A DNA stretch of 64,000 bases from Angiostrongylus vasorum (Eukaryota; Nematoda; Chromadorea; Rhabditida; Metastrongylidae): NCBI GenBank assembly GCA_018806985.1, contig JADANN010000369.1, forward strand, positions 620,001-684,000. The letters are read 5' to 3'. Position 1 is the stretch's first letter, and each line of letters begins with the position of its first letter. The position numbers were made by a program, and so were the translations under genes. The notes beneath the pieces are model-generated. The model saw only the letters and a program-made list of their open reading frames with translations. It was not told where the DNA came from and searched no databases. Shown here piece after piece: positions 11,840-23,629 of this stretch.

Positions 11840-12375
11840 AAACGTGTTTCTCACAATCGCTCTCTTTGTGTATGAAGGGTGAGAAGAAAGGAAATGAACA
11901 AGTACGTTCTTGTTACTCGGTTGTCGTTACTACTTTTTCATGCAACCGCTACCTGAAGGGTCCAATTGAACGTTAAGAAATGGAAGCCATTTTCGTTTCG
12001 GTTGATTCGGGGTGAACTTAATGTACTCAGACTGCTCATTTACCAATTCAAAGTATTTGTTCATCTCTTGATGAGTACAGAAAAAGGACAAAAGCAATTA
12101 CCTTACATCTACAGTAGAGTAGCAGTCGGAGACTGAGAACAGGTGCTTCCATTTTAGACATAAACGCAATGGCAATGCTTTGTGCTAGTTGTTTTCCCAT
12201 TGCCAGCCCCCTTATTTGCGCGTAGTATTTCCCAGAGTAGTATTTTCCAGACAGTTTGAAGATCGAGCAGTTTAGGCGTTCTTTTAAGAGAGCCATGAGC
12301 TGCTGGATAGACGAACCGTCCATATTTATTCTTTCTTCATGTTCAACAAGAAGTTCGAAGATAGCATGCACTGTG
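11840..12375 (-). mobile_element. Penelope-like element, reverse transcriptase fragment
   Basis: On the minus strand, ELLVEHEERINMDGSSIQQL (about 12,355 downward) and IRGLAMGKQLAQSIAIAFMS match the Penelope-like reverse transcriptase seen at 33 kb and 50 kb. The YxDD region is reduced (LLLYCRCK), and the later EYIKFTRE region is antisense to 12,010-12,060. GKYYS is duplicated as GKYYSGKYYA. Confidence 0.75.
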
Positions 12376-12829
12376 GAGTCATTCGATACGTTGATGCAAA
12401 GCTTCTTACTCTTACTTACTAACTAAAATACTTTCACATGCTGAGAATATCGTGTTTTTATGATGGACCTTAGTAACATAGAGTAAATTGCTTGATGTAT
12501 GCCATTAATAACCGCAGAACGATAGAGCGAAACCTTTCCTACAATTCACTTTCATCCACAACCTGTGAAGTCCTCTCTTCGTCGAAAAATTACTGTTCAT
12601 TTGAAAAAACCGGAAATTCCATAAAGGCTGAAAACCAGGCGTCGTCCAATCAGCAACAAACCCAAGACTAGGCGTCGTTGCCAGAGTGTTAATACGAGCT
12701 AATATCCGTTCACGTAGTGGTAAAAGCCGCCATTAATCTGGTGTGAACGCATTGCACCCAACTCATATCGGGCATTAGGTTTTAAACCTTGAAATCAGTA
12801 TGAATGCAAATATCTTATGAACCTCACCC

Positions 12830-13546
12830 TTTAACTGCTGGAAAACACGTTTTCATAACAGTAAAGTTTGAAAATAAACACGTCCGGATCCATATAAAGA
12901 CGATTTCTGACAGTGTCTAGCATTGTGATCTCTAATTCCTCCGCACACCTCTGGACTGCAGTTTCGAGGTCCGTTGCGTACTTCACCAATTACCTACCGC
13001 TGCTCATTTCCGGAATCTCTGTACCGCTAGAAGACGATCTTAACCTTTTAGCCATTTCAGTCCTCTTTGAGCTACTACTCAAATTCTTGAATTTTCCTTG
13101 CTCACCGCCTCTTGATTTCTACTGAAATCTGCTAGAGCATCGCCAAATATGAACCAAACTCGGATTCATTTATTTTCTGAAGAAAACTTCTAGCTGTGGA
13201 CAGTGGAAGTTTGTCGAAAAAAGCACGCTGACTCTTTCATCGGTGTGACAAGTAATTCGTTTAGAGCGTGACGCAGCTTAACAAAACCATCGCGTCCTTC
13301 GCTTTCACAGCCGAATACGAACAACCGTATTCCCTTCATGGACAAGTGGAAGTGAGTTCCTAAAATCGTTTTGTGGTGTACGAGAATAGAACTCCTACAA
13401 TCTTCGAAACGACTACGTTTTTCTAGTTTTGCGATGACAAAGACAGTCATTGGAAGACCATATCTGCCAAGATCTCTGTTGGCGACAAAGCCATCTCTCA
13501 CACATCCATTGATGACGATGTAGTAATTTGGGGTGAATGCAAGCAA
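12830..13546 (-). pseudogene. Coding-like minus-strand segments, unknown
   Basis: Two stretches on the minus strand have protein-like composition. The first, 13,546 to 13,190, encodes 118 residues including LGRYGLPMTVFVIAKLEKRS and IRLFVFGCESEGRDGFVKL. The second, about 13,110 to 12,830, reads KRTEMAKRLRSSSSGTEIPE, then (after a possible intron starting GTAATTGG) DLETAVQRCAEELEITMLD and DPDVFIFKLYCYENVF before a stop. No family is recognised. A decayed transposon protein or a gene fragment are both possible. Confidence 0.25.
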
Positions 13547-13549
13547 AGT

Positions 13550-14270
13550 GGTTACCTGAACTCACTAATCCTTCCTCCACGATAGCCGCTGTGTGCTAAT
13601 AAACAATTTATTGTTCTCGTTTCGAATGTTCGCCATTCGACGTTGCAGTGAAAATCGTCCTGGCGATTTTAACAAATATTGAACAAATGAAAGATTTGAG
13701 CTGAAGTTGCTTGAGGTTTCCATTAAGGTACTACGTTAATAAGCGCCGTGTGAGCACACGCTTCCGTTTCTATCGATAAGATAACATAGTAATCGTCCAC
13801 AGGCAAGTACATGAAGGGATGAAGTCGGCTGCATAACCTCTCCTGTGTCATTGTAACGAGAGTTCAGAAAACAGTGCTTATGTCGCAGTTATTCTCTCAA
13901 CTCAGAAACCAAATGTCCTAAGTCACTTGGTGAAGGTAAATTTGGGTGACCACGGTTGTTTGCGTAGAGTTGTTGTTCTTGTTGAAGAGAATGATTTGAA
14001 TGGTAATCGGACAGCGCAATTTTAGAAATTGTGTGGTCAAATAAGAAGGTCCGTAGATAGCTTGTCCTTCAAGTCCGATAGACGAGACGACTTCTAGAAC
14101 AGTTAACTGTGGATGTTATCTGACGACTGTTGGGCGCTGATGTGGGCTGGAATGACAGGACACAAATTTTAAACATCGCTGACGTCGCATCCCCACAGAT
14201 GAAGTTCCCTGATTTTTAATGCGCAAGGAACGTGGTTTTCATCTGAATTTCTGTTGCAGTAGCTAAAGAT
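13550..14270. other. Spacer, nothing recognised
   Basis: No exon chain or named repeat is visible. Confidence 0.4.
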
Positions 14271-14274
14271 AACA

Positions 14275-14560
14275 ACTTTTGCACGACCTGTCGTTCACAT
14301 TTATTGTACGGATCCCAGCACTTATTGCATTCGATTCGTTTCCTCCCATCCATTTTCCCGAAGGCCTTCTGGTTTCCAGGTGGGTTCGGCTGCTTCTTGG
14401 GGATTTCGCCTCTTTTATGAATGTCGTAGAATGCTGGCCGATTCGATGATTCTCCTTTCAATCCGAAAGAGAGCCCGCCCGGCCAAAGCGTTTCCACGTG
14501 GAATTGAAAACAACGTTGGAAGGGGATCGAACCAGACTTACTTCCTGGTAGACTGCATCA
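14275..14560 (-). repeat. tRNA-derived SINE, family E
   Basis: The 3' part has the family signature GGATCCCAGCACTT and CATTCGATTCGTTTCCTC (+ strand). The middle carries AATGTCGTAGAATGCTGG, and the head GGGGATCGAACCAGACTTA lies at about 14,522, the reverse of a pol III B box. Related copies are at 21.9, 25.7, 42.1 and 52.1 kb. Confidence 0.7.
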
Positions 14561-14589
14561 CTTTTCACCGCCCTACCACAAAAGAGCAG

Positions 14590-15125
14590 CTAGATGGCAA
14601 AAGAAAAGCGAGACAAAGTACCCTGCTGGGCACGCGTAAGATAAAGAAGCATAGCGGAGACGATTTTGATGTAAAAGTCATTATCCTCTCATAGGAGGCT
14701 AAAAGTAAACGTGCAAACTTCTAGAGACTTTTTGAATAAATGCCAAGAACCCCACAATGAATAGCAGGAAGGAATGCTCAGACCTCACACGGGACCTGTC
14801 CGCGTATCTTCGCACCAATTTTTGATTTGAGGAGGTGCAGTTAACAACCAAATGCCTCTATAATCAGCGGTTCTTCCGCTGTGGAATTCACGTAAAAAAC
14901 GGTGAGTTTTCCAAGAAACTGTTAATCATGTAATTGTCATGAAGATCTTCGTCTTTCTGTATGTGTTATTGAAGGGTTTGGCCTCGTACATTGCATATCA
15001 TTGTACCCTTCTAGGCTCTGAAGAAGGCGATACTGCCGAAACGTCAGCTACTGCTGTTTGTGTGTTTTGTACGGTAGTAAATGTACGGTGTAAAACAACC
15101 TCGCGATTCCTGAACAAAAAGCCGA
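14590..15125 (+). mobile_element. Penelope-like element, 3' end with hammerhead-like motif
   Basis: LLGTRKIKKHSGDDFDVKV (about 14,620) is the GIY-YIG nuclease tail block seen in the fuller copies at 32 and 34 kb. After a decayed stretch, the 3' terminal unit begins at 15,014 with GGCT CTGAAGA AGGCGATACTGCC GAAAC GTC AGCT, and ends with AACAACCTCGCGATTCCTG near 15,110. Confidence 0.75.
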
Positions 15126-15550
15126 CGCATTTGTAGTCCAGTGCCAAGGTTAATAGAAAGTCGAGATCCTGGGAAATGTGGGTTTCGTTAAGTCACATGT
15201 CACACTATGTACCAAAGTAGGGATTGGATATCTACATTTGGTGGTGTTCTGCATGTCACAGAAGTCAATATCAGTTATTTTACTGGAACAGACGTCATTT
15301 CAATATGATATCGAGTGTTTGTTAGGTAGTTCCAAGCCGATTCAACCTTGCATTCTTTGTTCGCATTCCCAAAATAAATCAAATAAATTACCAAGTGGTT
15401 TCGAAAGAACGACTTCACTTAACCTCGGCATGAATAATCAATGACATCCTACGGCTTGTCCTTGCTTAAATCAGTACGATGGTACCTCTTCTTTTTCAAA
15501 CACTCCTGCTGACGTTTCAGCGATTTCGGTTTCCTTAGAGCTTATACATG
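15126..15550. other. Spacer, nothing recognised
   Basis: One open frame of 88 codons (15,178-15,444) has no motif or splice support and is not called. Confidence 0.4.
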
Positions 15551-15554
15551 CTAT

Positions 15555-15835
15555 AAAAAGCTAAGAAGCTCTCAGCATTGATCAATCCTTGAGGGATGCG
15601 CCATGCATTCGACTTCATTAAGTATCGTTGGAGGTGAGTGAATGCATATCTGGCCTTTACAAAGAGTCGCGTTGGTCTACCGATGTACCAAGCCAGTGCT
15701 GCTATCCTCCAAGACAAGTCCGGTACAACTTGCCGACCCCGGAGTGATGGAAGGCTTGGTGAGCCATGGGCGCGGGGATCGATTCCACGTGCCTGTCGTA
15801 GTGGCGCCTCCAACCACTTCGCCACGCGCGGCCAC
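15555..15835 (-). repeat. SINE family B
   Basis: Minus-strand copy. The tail side is at 15,555 (AGCTAAGAAGCTCTCAGC on the + strand), the body has CCAGTGCTGCTATCC, and the head has GGGGATCGATTCCACG near 15,775. Confidence 0.85.
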
Positions 15836-15939
15836 AGACGTTCTATACCATACCATATTTCATTATTCGGTTACTATTTTTCTAATTCCAGTAAAAATCC
15901 TATTCAAAAAACCCATCACCGCATGTTTTACGTGAGATC

Positions 15940-16130
15940 AGGTATATTGCACCCAGAACTCGTGCATTGTTCGTAGCTACTGTTAGTGCAAGTTACGCAA
16001 TCCTCTGTTTTACACAGACGGTTGCGAAGCAGTTGTCGAAGTGAAGTGTTAACTGGAATTTCTATAATTGCCACAGAGTTCTCCAGGACACCGTTTCTTA
16101 GACACACCGCAATCACTATACAGTCGAGAA
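15940..16130 (-). mobile_element. Penelope-like fragment before the GIY-YIG domain
   Basis: The minus strand reads ENSVAIIEIPVNTSLRQLLR, then NRLCKTEDCVTC. This matches the stretch NYVTTIDIPANTLRRQLVHN, then NRLYERLCSSANCMIC, that precedes the GIY-YIG domain of the copy at 32-33 kb, with the paired cysteines kept. Confidence 0.65.
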
Positions 16131-16344
16131 ACGGGTCGTTTTAGTTGCAGAGAAGAAGCGCCTGTGACACCTCAAAGCAACGATTTTTACGATTGCCATA
16201 CAATTCGTGCAGCATCCATTTGTTGAGCTTTAACGTCTTTCCGATTGTCGTTGGATGCTCCGAAACAAACGAGTTGCTCCCTGCGAGTTCTTCTGCAAGT
16301 TCTCTAACAGTTTTGCTTGTATTTGCCTACAGGAAATCCTACGA

Positions 16345-16612
16345 TGCTTACTTGGATGGCCCGTCATCGCTGGTTGTGCGGGCCCTCCATTGCATAAGCT
16401 CCACTTTTTTGGAGATTTGCTAGTGTAGCGATTGCGGTTCTCTGGAGTCCCGAGGTCAGCCTAGCGAAAATCTGCCGCTGGTTGTCACCACCACAGGCAG
16501 TCACCGCCCTAGTGAATCAGAGGGAGATTTGCTACCATGCGACTAGTTTGGGATCAGGACGGTAGTGGATCTTGGTTGACTCCTAGCTGGGCTTCCTGAT
16601 CGAAACGCAACC
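16345..16612 (-). repeat. SINE family A
   Basis: The 3' end is on the left (CTTGGATGGCCCGTCATC). The middle block contains CCACAGGCAGTCACCGCC and a hairpin block that is partly decayed. Confidence 0.8.
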
Positions 16613-16739
16613 ATGCTACTATTTCAACCTGCATTTTCAAATTGGTATTCCTTAGCTCATAAACTTTACGAATGGAAATAAAAAATCACTAAAACGTACA
16701 CATTTTTTGCCAACAAAGAAGATATTTGCACATTCCGAT

Positions 16740-17490
16740 TGTATATAATCCTGAACTTCTGGAGGCGCTAAAGTCGCTGATGGCTGTTTCGGTCTCGACA
16801 TGGTTTCTAAAGCATCTCCCAAACAAAAAGTTATCGAGATGGTTGGAGAAGTGGTGATCGCTAGGCGAGAGCTCTGATCAGTACGGTGATGAGGCAGAGC
16901 TTCGTAGCCGCGCTCTTTCTACTTTTTGCAGAGTAGGCACATTCACCCAGGCACTATCGTCGAGAACAATTAGTCACTTTCTGTTGACCAAAGCGGGTCC
17001 AGTCGTTGAAGTCTCTGGTACATATGTCGATTTTCTCAACGCCATCATAATCGTTTCACCTGGAATCAGGAAGCTAAAGTGGATCACACCATTTATAGAC
17101 CGCCTAACGGCCACCACGACCGTCTTTCGCTGCATTTTCAGCTTTGCAGGCTGCTACGGAGTTTCATTGAGAGCTGCAGAATAAGCACCGACGGTATCTC
17201 AAAACGACGAGCTTTTTTTACTGCCATTGAGTTCCCTGCGGCATCGACCGAGCTTCGTCAACTTTTCAGATGCCTTCAGATTCTCGGAAATAGAGGAGAA
17301 GTTCACACCGATTTTCCCTGTACTACTTACACAGAAGCCTTCAATTCAGCATCGTAGTAACAGAAGGACATTTGCGACCTTCCTCAGCTTCAACGTCGCA
17401 TTCGCCACAACGAAACTCTTCGGACCAACACTGCGTTTTGCGTTCGCAAACGCTCGCATAGCCCCACACCCCATTAATGTTCGGGCTGTT
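16740..17490 (-). mobile_element. Degenerate mariner-type transposase
   Basis: The minus strand reads in order KTVVVAVRRSINGVIHFSFL, IPGETIM, LVNRK followed by IVLDDSAWVNVPTLQKVE, and SELSPSDHHFSNHLDNFL. These are the mariner landmarks around the second and third catalytic residues (here DD and SD). Stops interrupt the frame, and terminal inverted repeats were not found. It differs from the 2.5-kb mariner and belongs to another subgroup. Confidence 0.7.
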
Positions 17491-17599
17491 TGAGCTGCGT
17501 AAGCGTGAGTTTGAAAGCATCTAAGTAGATTTCTCGGAATTATATCTTGACATCTGAGTTTTCTACCCGTATATGTAACTGCAATTTTTCAGAAATAAA

Positions 17600-17890
17600 A
17601 AGATAAAGGATAAAGCTCTCGACGTTGATCAATCCCTGAGGGATGGGGCCATGCATTCGTCTTCATTAAGTATAGTTTGGACGTGATTGAATGCATATCT
17701 TGCCTTTACAATGACTCGCCGTGGCCTACCGATGGATCGAGCCAGTGCTGCTATCCCTACTAGACAAGTGTGGTACAAATTTGCCTGCCCCGAAGGGATA
17801 GAAGGCTTGGTGGGCCATGGGTGAAGGGATCGATTCAACGTGTGTGTTGCAAGGCGCCTACGACCATTGCGCCACACGTGTCCTTGTCAG
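17600..17890 (-). repeat. SINE family B
   Basis: The tail AAAGGATAAAGCTCT is at 17,606 on the + strand, and the head lies near 17,880 (GCGCCACACGTG). The copy abuts an RTE 5' fragment. Confidence 0.85.
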
Positions 17891-17914
17891 ATATAGTACA
17901 ATTTGTGTTAGTGT

Positions 17915-18705
17915 TTAATGACATAACCAAAGCGCATAAAATAAGCTTTGCAGCGACATATCCTATATTCGCTCTTGTTAGCCTTCTTTATTTTGGCACC
18001 GAAGTCTTCGAGAACATATTTGTAACACGCTTTATCACTGCGGATAACTTCTCCCCAACGATAGTAGATCGAATCCAATTCGTACTCATCAGCTGCATCG
18101 GTTGGTGAGTAGCAACTGATGATTGTGGTCTTCTTTAGACGCGTAAGTTGAAGACGGAGGACGGCCATGCGAAGGGAAAGGCTCTCGTGCTAATCGACGA
18201 AAAGGGCAATGGACGGGCGGACGACATAGCCTACGCCGCTGGCATTTCGTGACGGGAGCTTTCCCTACAAGGATGACGAGGGTCCCGTTGTTTAGTTGAC
18301 GTATGCCGGTCTCCTTGATTTTTTGTTTCTTGTAGTGCGATCACATGAATTTAATGTAATCTGCGGTTTCAAGAAGGGCGTGAAGATCGGCGTCTGTGGA
18401 GAGTGTTCTGGCATTATACGTGCAGAGTAAGAAGTAATCTTTTGCATGACTTGAGATTTTGTGACCTCTCAGTGGTCGTCTCACGGCCTGATGTCATAGG
18501 TGGAAGCATTCCGTGTGCGGGGGTGATGAGGCAGGCCTATTGGTAGTTGGGCAGTTTGATCCTCCCTGGTCCTGAGCTAACGTTGCAAGCGCGTTCTCAG
18601 GTCTTCACCACGATCCCGATCTGAGGCAAGTATTCTTCTGGCACTGATTCTTTCGTTCACGTTATATTAAAACAGAAATCAAAAGGAAAAAGCAGGAATG
18701 AAAAA
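17915..18705 (-). mobile_element. RTE LINE 5' fragment (5' UTR and endonuclease start)
   Basis: The minus strand aligns with 4,520-5,340 of the fuller copy. The 5' leader with GAGCGGTCGG / GAGCGCTCGG comes first, then ARTLSTDADLHALLE and the endonuclease blocks up to the region antisense to 17,960, which reads YRWGEVIRSDKACYKYV. It ends before the catalytic SDH. Confidence 0.78.
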
Positions 18706-18709
18706 AAAT

Positions 18710-19745
18710 GACCGAGCGCTCAAGTACTACGTAGAAGTCGTAATATAGAGCTCTGGCTCCATTCCATTCAACAAAGAAAATCTTTTGCCTTTACTAAAGA
18801 GTTCTATGCAAGGGAGCTGCTATGACTATTTTCCAGCATGCAGTACATTGATGCAACAAGAGTGACGCAAATACTGTGAATTTCAATGCATTGTCAATGG
18901 AAGGTGTGAGTGCTTATCATAAGAGGTACGCGAGATAGAACAGCGACGAGAAATGGCTCCACGAGCTGCCGACGTCCCTCTGGATGTTGACTGAGGAGCA
19001 CAAGCTGCGACAATGGGTGCGGCCACTTCCAGAGGGTGTTTTTATGGTTTTCAGGCGGTGATATCTCATGACATTACCAGTACTTTTCCAGCCAGCTGTG
19101 AGGCAAAGCTAACCCAGTTGGCGATGACACGTTTGACAACAGTATTAGAGAGTTGCGTTGGTAGGCGAGAGTAAATGTCATCGATAGAAAATGTAGTTAT
19201 CATGGGAACTGTGCGGTAATGTGGAAAAATAATAACTATTAACGGGAATCGTTGCTACAATGCCAATGACACTATCGCTGTGTAAGGGATAGGGTATGGT
19301 CGTGAATTTTTTGTAAAGCTCGAGAAGGACCTTTCGGCACTGCCTAAACAACCTTTTGCAAGTCGGTGAAAGTTTAACAAAGTGAGAGTTCGATATCCTG
19401 CATGCCTAAATAGTTGTCCTTTGTCCAGCGTTCTCACAGTCCTGTTTAGAATGACTGGAGTTAACATGTAGCAGGATGAATGGGAGATAGCTGTCAATCT
19501 GGGTCTACTTTTCTTGTCCAACAACGGGGTCCTAGTAGTTTTCCAGTGACTAGAAACCCTTAATTCCGTCAGATAACGTGTGAAGAAAAGATCCGTCGTG
19601 TTGATGAGGGTTTACTATAGGTTCTTCATAGATGTTGGAATATAATCCTGCCGTGACCGGATGCGAGACGTTTCTTCGTTGCCGAGATGGGCTCGTCAAA
19701 TTTCAGAAAGAAGAACAGTTTAGATAACATAATCATCCCCTTTGA
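18710..19745. other. Spacer, nothing certain
   Basis: An 89-codon minus-strand frame at 19,255-19,524 is protein-like in places (LDKGQLFRHAGYRTLTLLNF), but it has no family match that I recognise and no splice context. Confidence 0.35.
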
Positions 19746-19747
19746 CA

Positions 19748-19942
19748 TGAATGGGCGCGTATAGCGCAATGGTTATACGTATCCAGCAAGACACACGATC
19801 CCGCACCTTAGGCTCACCAAGCCTTCTATCTCTCTGGGGTCGGCAAATTGGTACCATTCTTTTCTGGAGGGGTAGCAGCTCCGCCACGCACCTCCCAGGA
19901 ATTTGATCAACGCCGTGAGCTTTATCCTTTATCCTTTTACAT
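19748..19942 (+). repeat. SINE family B, shortened copy
   Basis: The head GGGCGCGTATAGCGCAATGG and the tail GTGAGCTTTATCCTTTATCC are present. About 90 bases of the body are missing. Confidence 0.8.
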
Positions 19943-19944
19943 GA

Positions 19945-21045
19945 CTGGGTGGACGTGGTTGCGCATGAAATTCGTGAAGCCTTCGATGAAGTTTTTTGCG
20001 GACATTCTGAACGAATGACTATTCCATCCAGAAATAATATTTGTACTCAGCTTATTTCAATAATAAGCACAAAAAATATAGATTGTAAAGGCTTTGATTT
20101 AAAGCATTGTGAACATGATGTAGGAAGGGTCAAATTGTAGTTCCAGGTTATAGTAGTTATAAATAGTACATCGTAAGTTTACAACTTTTACATGTATAAC
20201 AAATTTATTTAAGTATGACGAAGTAGTTGGGAACCAATGATACACTGTGTAAGGACACACTGGTGAGCGCGCACTCAGTGAGGGAGGCTTCGACATGTAG
20301 CAGCAGTTAGCATAACTACTCAGTGGGACGAATAAACTTCTACGAAGAGCCTTTGTTATAGGCTTTAATCTGTAAGAATCAGTTCTCATCGGCAACTCGT
20401 GTCATCACGAATGTGAGAAACAAGAAGAAATTGTGTAGAAGACGAAGAATAGCATGGGCCAGGGTACCAGCCTCGAAAAAAGTTATCGATCAGCTGACGG
20501 ATGGATACCTTAGCATCGATTTGCTCAAGTTAAAAAATTCTCTAGTCTACTTCTAATTGAGTTCTGGTACTTCAGCTGCATTGATGACCTTCCGCAAGAC
20601 GTAAGACGCTAGACGCATGCACTCCTTAACAAGTACAAACTGACATTGTGGACCGATAAAAAGTACATCGAATCGTTAACATGGTAGACTGGTTGACCAT
20701 CTGGCGAATGTGGAAGCGAAAACGATAGAGAAAAGCTAAAAATGACATGTTCATAAGAAGACCAGTTATCACTTACAAACATACTTGTCCATGACACCCA
20801 TCAGTTGTGCTACCTGATCACTAAGATTCTGGAATCACAACTCCTCGCCGTCATCGACCAAGAAACAAACTTCCACAAAATACGACCACGAATTAAAAAA
20901 GGGATAAATGTGCTGTGGCACACCGAAGAAGAAACAGATTTACACAGGAATATCTCATGAAAGGAGTAGTTCAAATAACAACATGGAATCTTTTGAAATA
21001 AGGCCAATATAACTACACTACTTCTAGCCATCGTCTCACTTAGAA
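19945..21045. other. Spacer, nothing recognised
   Basis: Only short open frames without motifs or splice sites. Confidence 0.4.
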
Positions 21046-21049
21046 CTAC

Positions 21050-21290
21050 AAGTAACTGCTCCCCACCCGAGGTACCCCTCACCCGCATCGCGCAAGCGAG
21101 TCCCCGATCCCCGCGAGGGAGACGCCGGCGGAGTCGTACCCCCGGGTGAGTCACGCCCCTGCCGGATTGCATCGATCGGCAGAGACGCAGGGTTTGTCGG
21201 GCCGTCTGTGCGCTCGCACCGTGCCGTCATTGCGCTTGTTCCCCCAGCGATGTTGTGGGGCCGTTCTTTGGTTTGATTCCCACGTTTGCA
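21050..21290. other. GC-rich island, unassigned
   Basis: Base composition is sharply GC-rich against AT-rich flanks (for example CGCGAGGGAGACGCCGGCGG near 21,110). A minus-strand frame of 94 codons (21,036-21,320) crosses it and is rich in Gly, Ser, Thr and Arg. It could be an exon, a promoter or a foreign piece. Nothing in the sequence decides. Confidence 0.3.
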
Positions 21291-21299
21291 TTCTGTTGA

Positions 21300-21885
21300 A
21301 GATGACCATGAGCTAGTCATGTCGAATTGATGTTAGAAATATGCTTCACTGTATGCTTTTGCTTCGTTCGAAATTCAGCTCCATTCATGTGTGTCATCGG
21401 GTTTGCGTGTGGGCCGGTTCTGAAACGCGGTGGTTTTGTATAATTCTACGGAAGCGAGTGTTACCGTAAAATTAGAGGGACATCACCTCTGCTTGATTTC
21501 GCATCGTAGTTGTTGTTCGAAGCCCGAGTCGGGTGTTGTGAATCGGCCCACTCCCATACCAAGGCAAAATACTTCCACGTGCTGGTATAGACTCTTTCTA
21601 CCTACTACAATTTTGAAGTACCTGATGAGGATAGTAGTTTTTTTTTGCACTTTGTATTTCTCACTACATTATGAATTTCGTCGCTTTCTCGTTCTCAGAC
21701 ATTTAAGTGAGTCTTATTTCTTTATTTGGGAGTTTCCTTAAGGGTTAAAGGTTAAACATTGAGGCTTTAGAAGTATCCCTTGTAAAATTTCGTGGAGTTC
21801 CCTACTTTTGCTAATTGTTATGTAGGCCTCATTTTTATATTTGTATTTCTATCCATCTTACAGTCGACTCGCTTCTTCTATCTGT
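21300..21885. other. Spacer, nothing recognised
   Basis: A 103-codon + strand frame at 21,430-21,741 has no motif and no splice context. Confidence 0.35.
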
Positions 21886-21889
21886 ATTC

Positions 21890-22175
21890 CATGAAGGCCT
21901 TCGAACTGCTAGGGTTCAGCTGCTACGTGAGGAATTTCGTCTTCTAAATGAATGTTGTTGAATGCTGGTCGAGTCCCACTATCACTAGAGCCCTGATAAA
22001 CCAGCGTTTAAGGGTCCCCACTTGAATTTCAGGGAGTGCATTGTTCCCTAAAAAATCTGATGGTAATTTCTCGGCCTCACGGAGATGAGAGGTTTTGGTG
22101 GATCCGAGACGGGATCGAACGGGCATCGTGTTCATGATGCATGGCATCACTGCCACTGTGATACCCGCTCCCCAA
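21890..22175 (-). repeat. tRNA-derived SINE, family E
   Basis: On the minus strand the head reads GGGTATCACAGTGGCAGTGA (A-box-like) followed by CCCGTTCGATCCCGTCTC (B-box-like) around 22,110-22,165. The family body with GAATGCTGG-type and TCCACGTAGCAG-type segments follows. It is not a functional tRNA because no acceptor stem pairs. Confidence 0.75.
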
Positions 22176-22456
22176 TACTGGCTTTAATATGCAAGTTCTT
22201 ATCGCGACGTAGGAGAATATGATTCGTACACAAGCTAAATGTTTGTCGAAACCTGAAATCACGTGCTACAGGGAGGTCGTATTGTTTCTCAAAAGGCAAT
22301 AGTAGTGAATAAAAGCGGGAAATCTGGTTGCGTTTCTATGCATAACATTACATTCTACTGCATATTCGTTAGTGGCTCGCCCATTCGCTAGCAGTATTGC
22401 TACTTTTGTGTGGAATATTACACCTTCAGCTTGATATTCGCTATTCTAGGAAGTAC

Positions 22457-22616
22457 CAATCAAGAAGGAAGGGAATATTAAGAGTTTTGTTTGCAGTTCT
22501 TTTGGCGCTTCTGGAATGTTTTCTGGAGGAATCCATGTTTCATGTGGTTTGCTGCCTATTTCCTCAAAATGTATCGAACTCCACGTATTCTTAGGAAAGT
22601 CAGTAAAGTCATTATC
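22457..22616 (-). CDS. Possible isolated coding exon, unknown
   Basis: On the minus strand, an AG acceptor is followed by an open frame DNDFTDFPKNTWSSIHFEEI, then GSKPHETWIPPENIPEAPKE, ending at a possible GT donor (GGTACTTCC). Codon use looks coding, but no partner exon was found and no family is recognised. It may be part of an unknown gene or a relic. Confidence 0.2.
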
Positions 22617-22619
22617 CTC

Positions 22620-23075
22620 AAAACAAAACAATAACATGACCATAGCCATGAAACTATGTAGCAACTGTTTTTTTGTGCTGCGAAAGGGATATCAAGAAAG
22701 ATGCTGGTTCAAGGAAGATGCTGACTCAAGGAAGCTGCTGGTGCAAAACACTCGTGAACTCGTTAGCCGAAGCAGTATGATATTAAGTGTTCAACAGCAT
22801 GACAAGAATGCTTTTAGTGTTAACTGAGTGGAATCGTTTGGTCATAGAATAATCCAGGTTCAGTGGTCTTTTTTTCTTACGTGAAATAGGTCGTCATTAT
22901 GAATGTCACACTGTACAGGTTCTTCGGGAGTATTATTGCTTAGGATATTGGTATTCATCGCTGCTGATGTCTTCCAATAGGGCTTTTAGAGAATAATTTC
23001 GCAAGAAAAGGTTGCGGTTAAACTCGTGAGTTGTATTTGATATTACTTATATTATTTGATATTACTTATATTTGA
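22620..23075. other. Spacer, nothing recognised
   Basis: AT-rich with a short tandem TATTACTTATATTATTTGA-like stretch near 23,040. Confidence 0.4.
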
Positions 23076-23077
23076 TG

Positions 23078-23445
23078 CCTCCCAATGGTTTACCACCTCA
23101 TCGTGGTTGGGAGATGTTCCTGGGTGTCGGACTGCGATGTACAGCGAGGGATTTATCCCCCAGCAAGGGGTATCTCAAGCTCAGAACGAGTCCGGCGTTT
23201 CCACCATGAAGCCCAGCTAAGAGTAAACCAATACCAGGATCCACCACCGTCGTTGTGTCAAACTAGTCGCATGGTGGCAAATCTCCCTGTGGTTCACATG
23301 GCCGGCGACCGCCTATGGTGGTGACGACCTGGAGCAGACTTCGGTCAGGCTGACCTCGGGACACCGCATATCTCCGAAAAATGGAGATTATGCTGAGGTC
23401 CGCAGAACGAGTGAGGAAGGGCCGTTCAAGTATCAAGTATGTGTG
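23078..23445 (+). repeat. SINE family A
   Basis: Near full length, from GGTTTACCACCTCATCGTGG to a tail GGGCCGTTCAAGTATCAAGT. The central hairpin is partly mutated on its right arm. Confidence 0.88.
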
Positions 23446-23629
23446 ATGAAGCGTGACCAATATTGGGATCGTTGCACTGAAACTGTGTATAGCCTATTAT
23501 CACTGTTTTTAGATAATCGACAAATTAAATGAAAACGTTGGAGTAGTTTCGTTGACATTGGTATATGTAATATTTTTCGAACCGGCCGTCATTTAACTTT
23601 GGAATTAATAATCAGTGCCTTCTTGTGTT

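Noticed and set aside
22085..22170. Functional tRNA gene on the minus strand
   Set aside because: A and B boxes are present, but the acceptor and anticodon arms do not pair, and the sequence continues into a dispersed SINE body.
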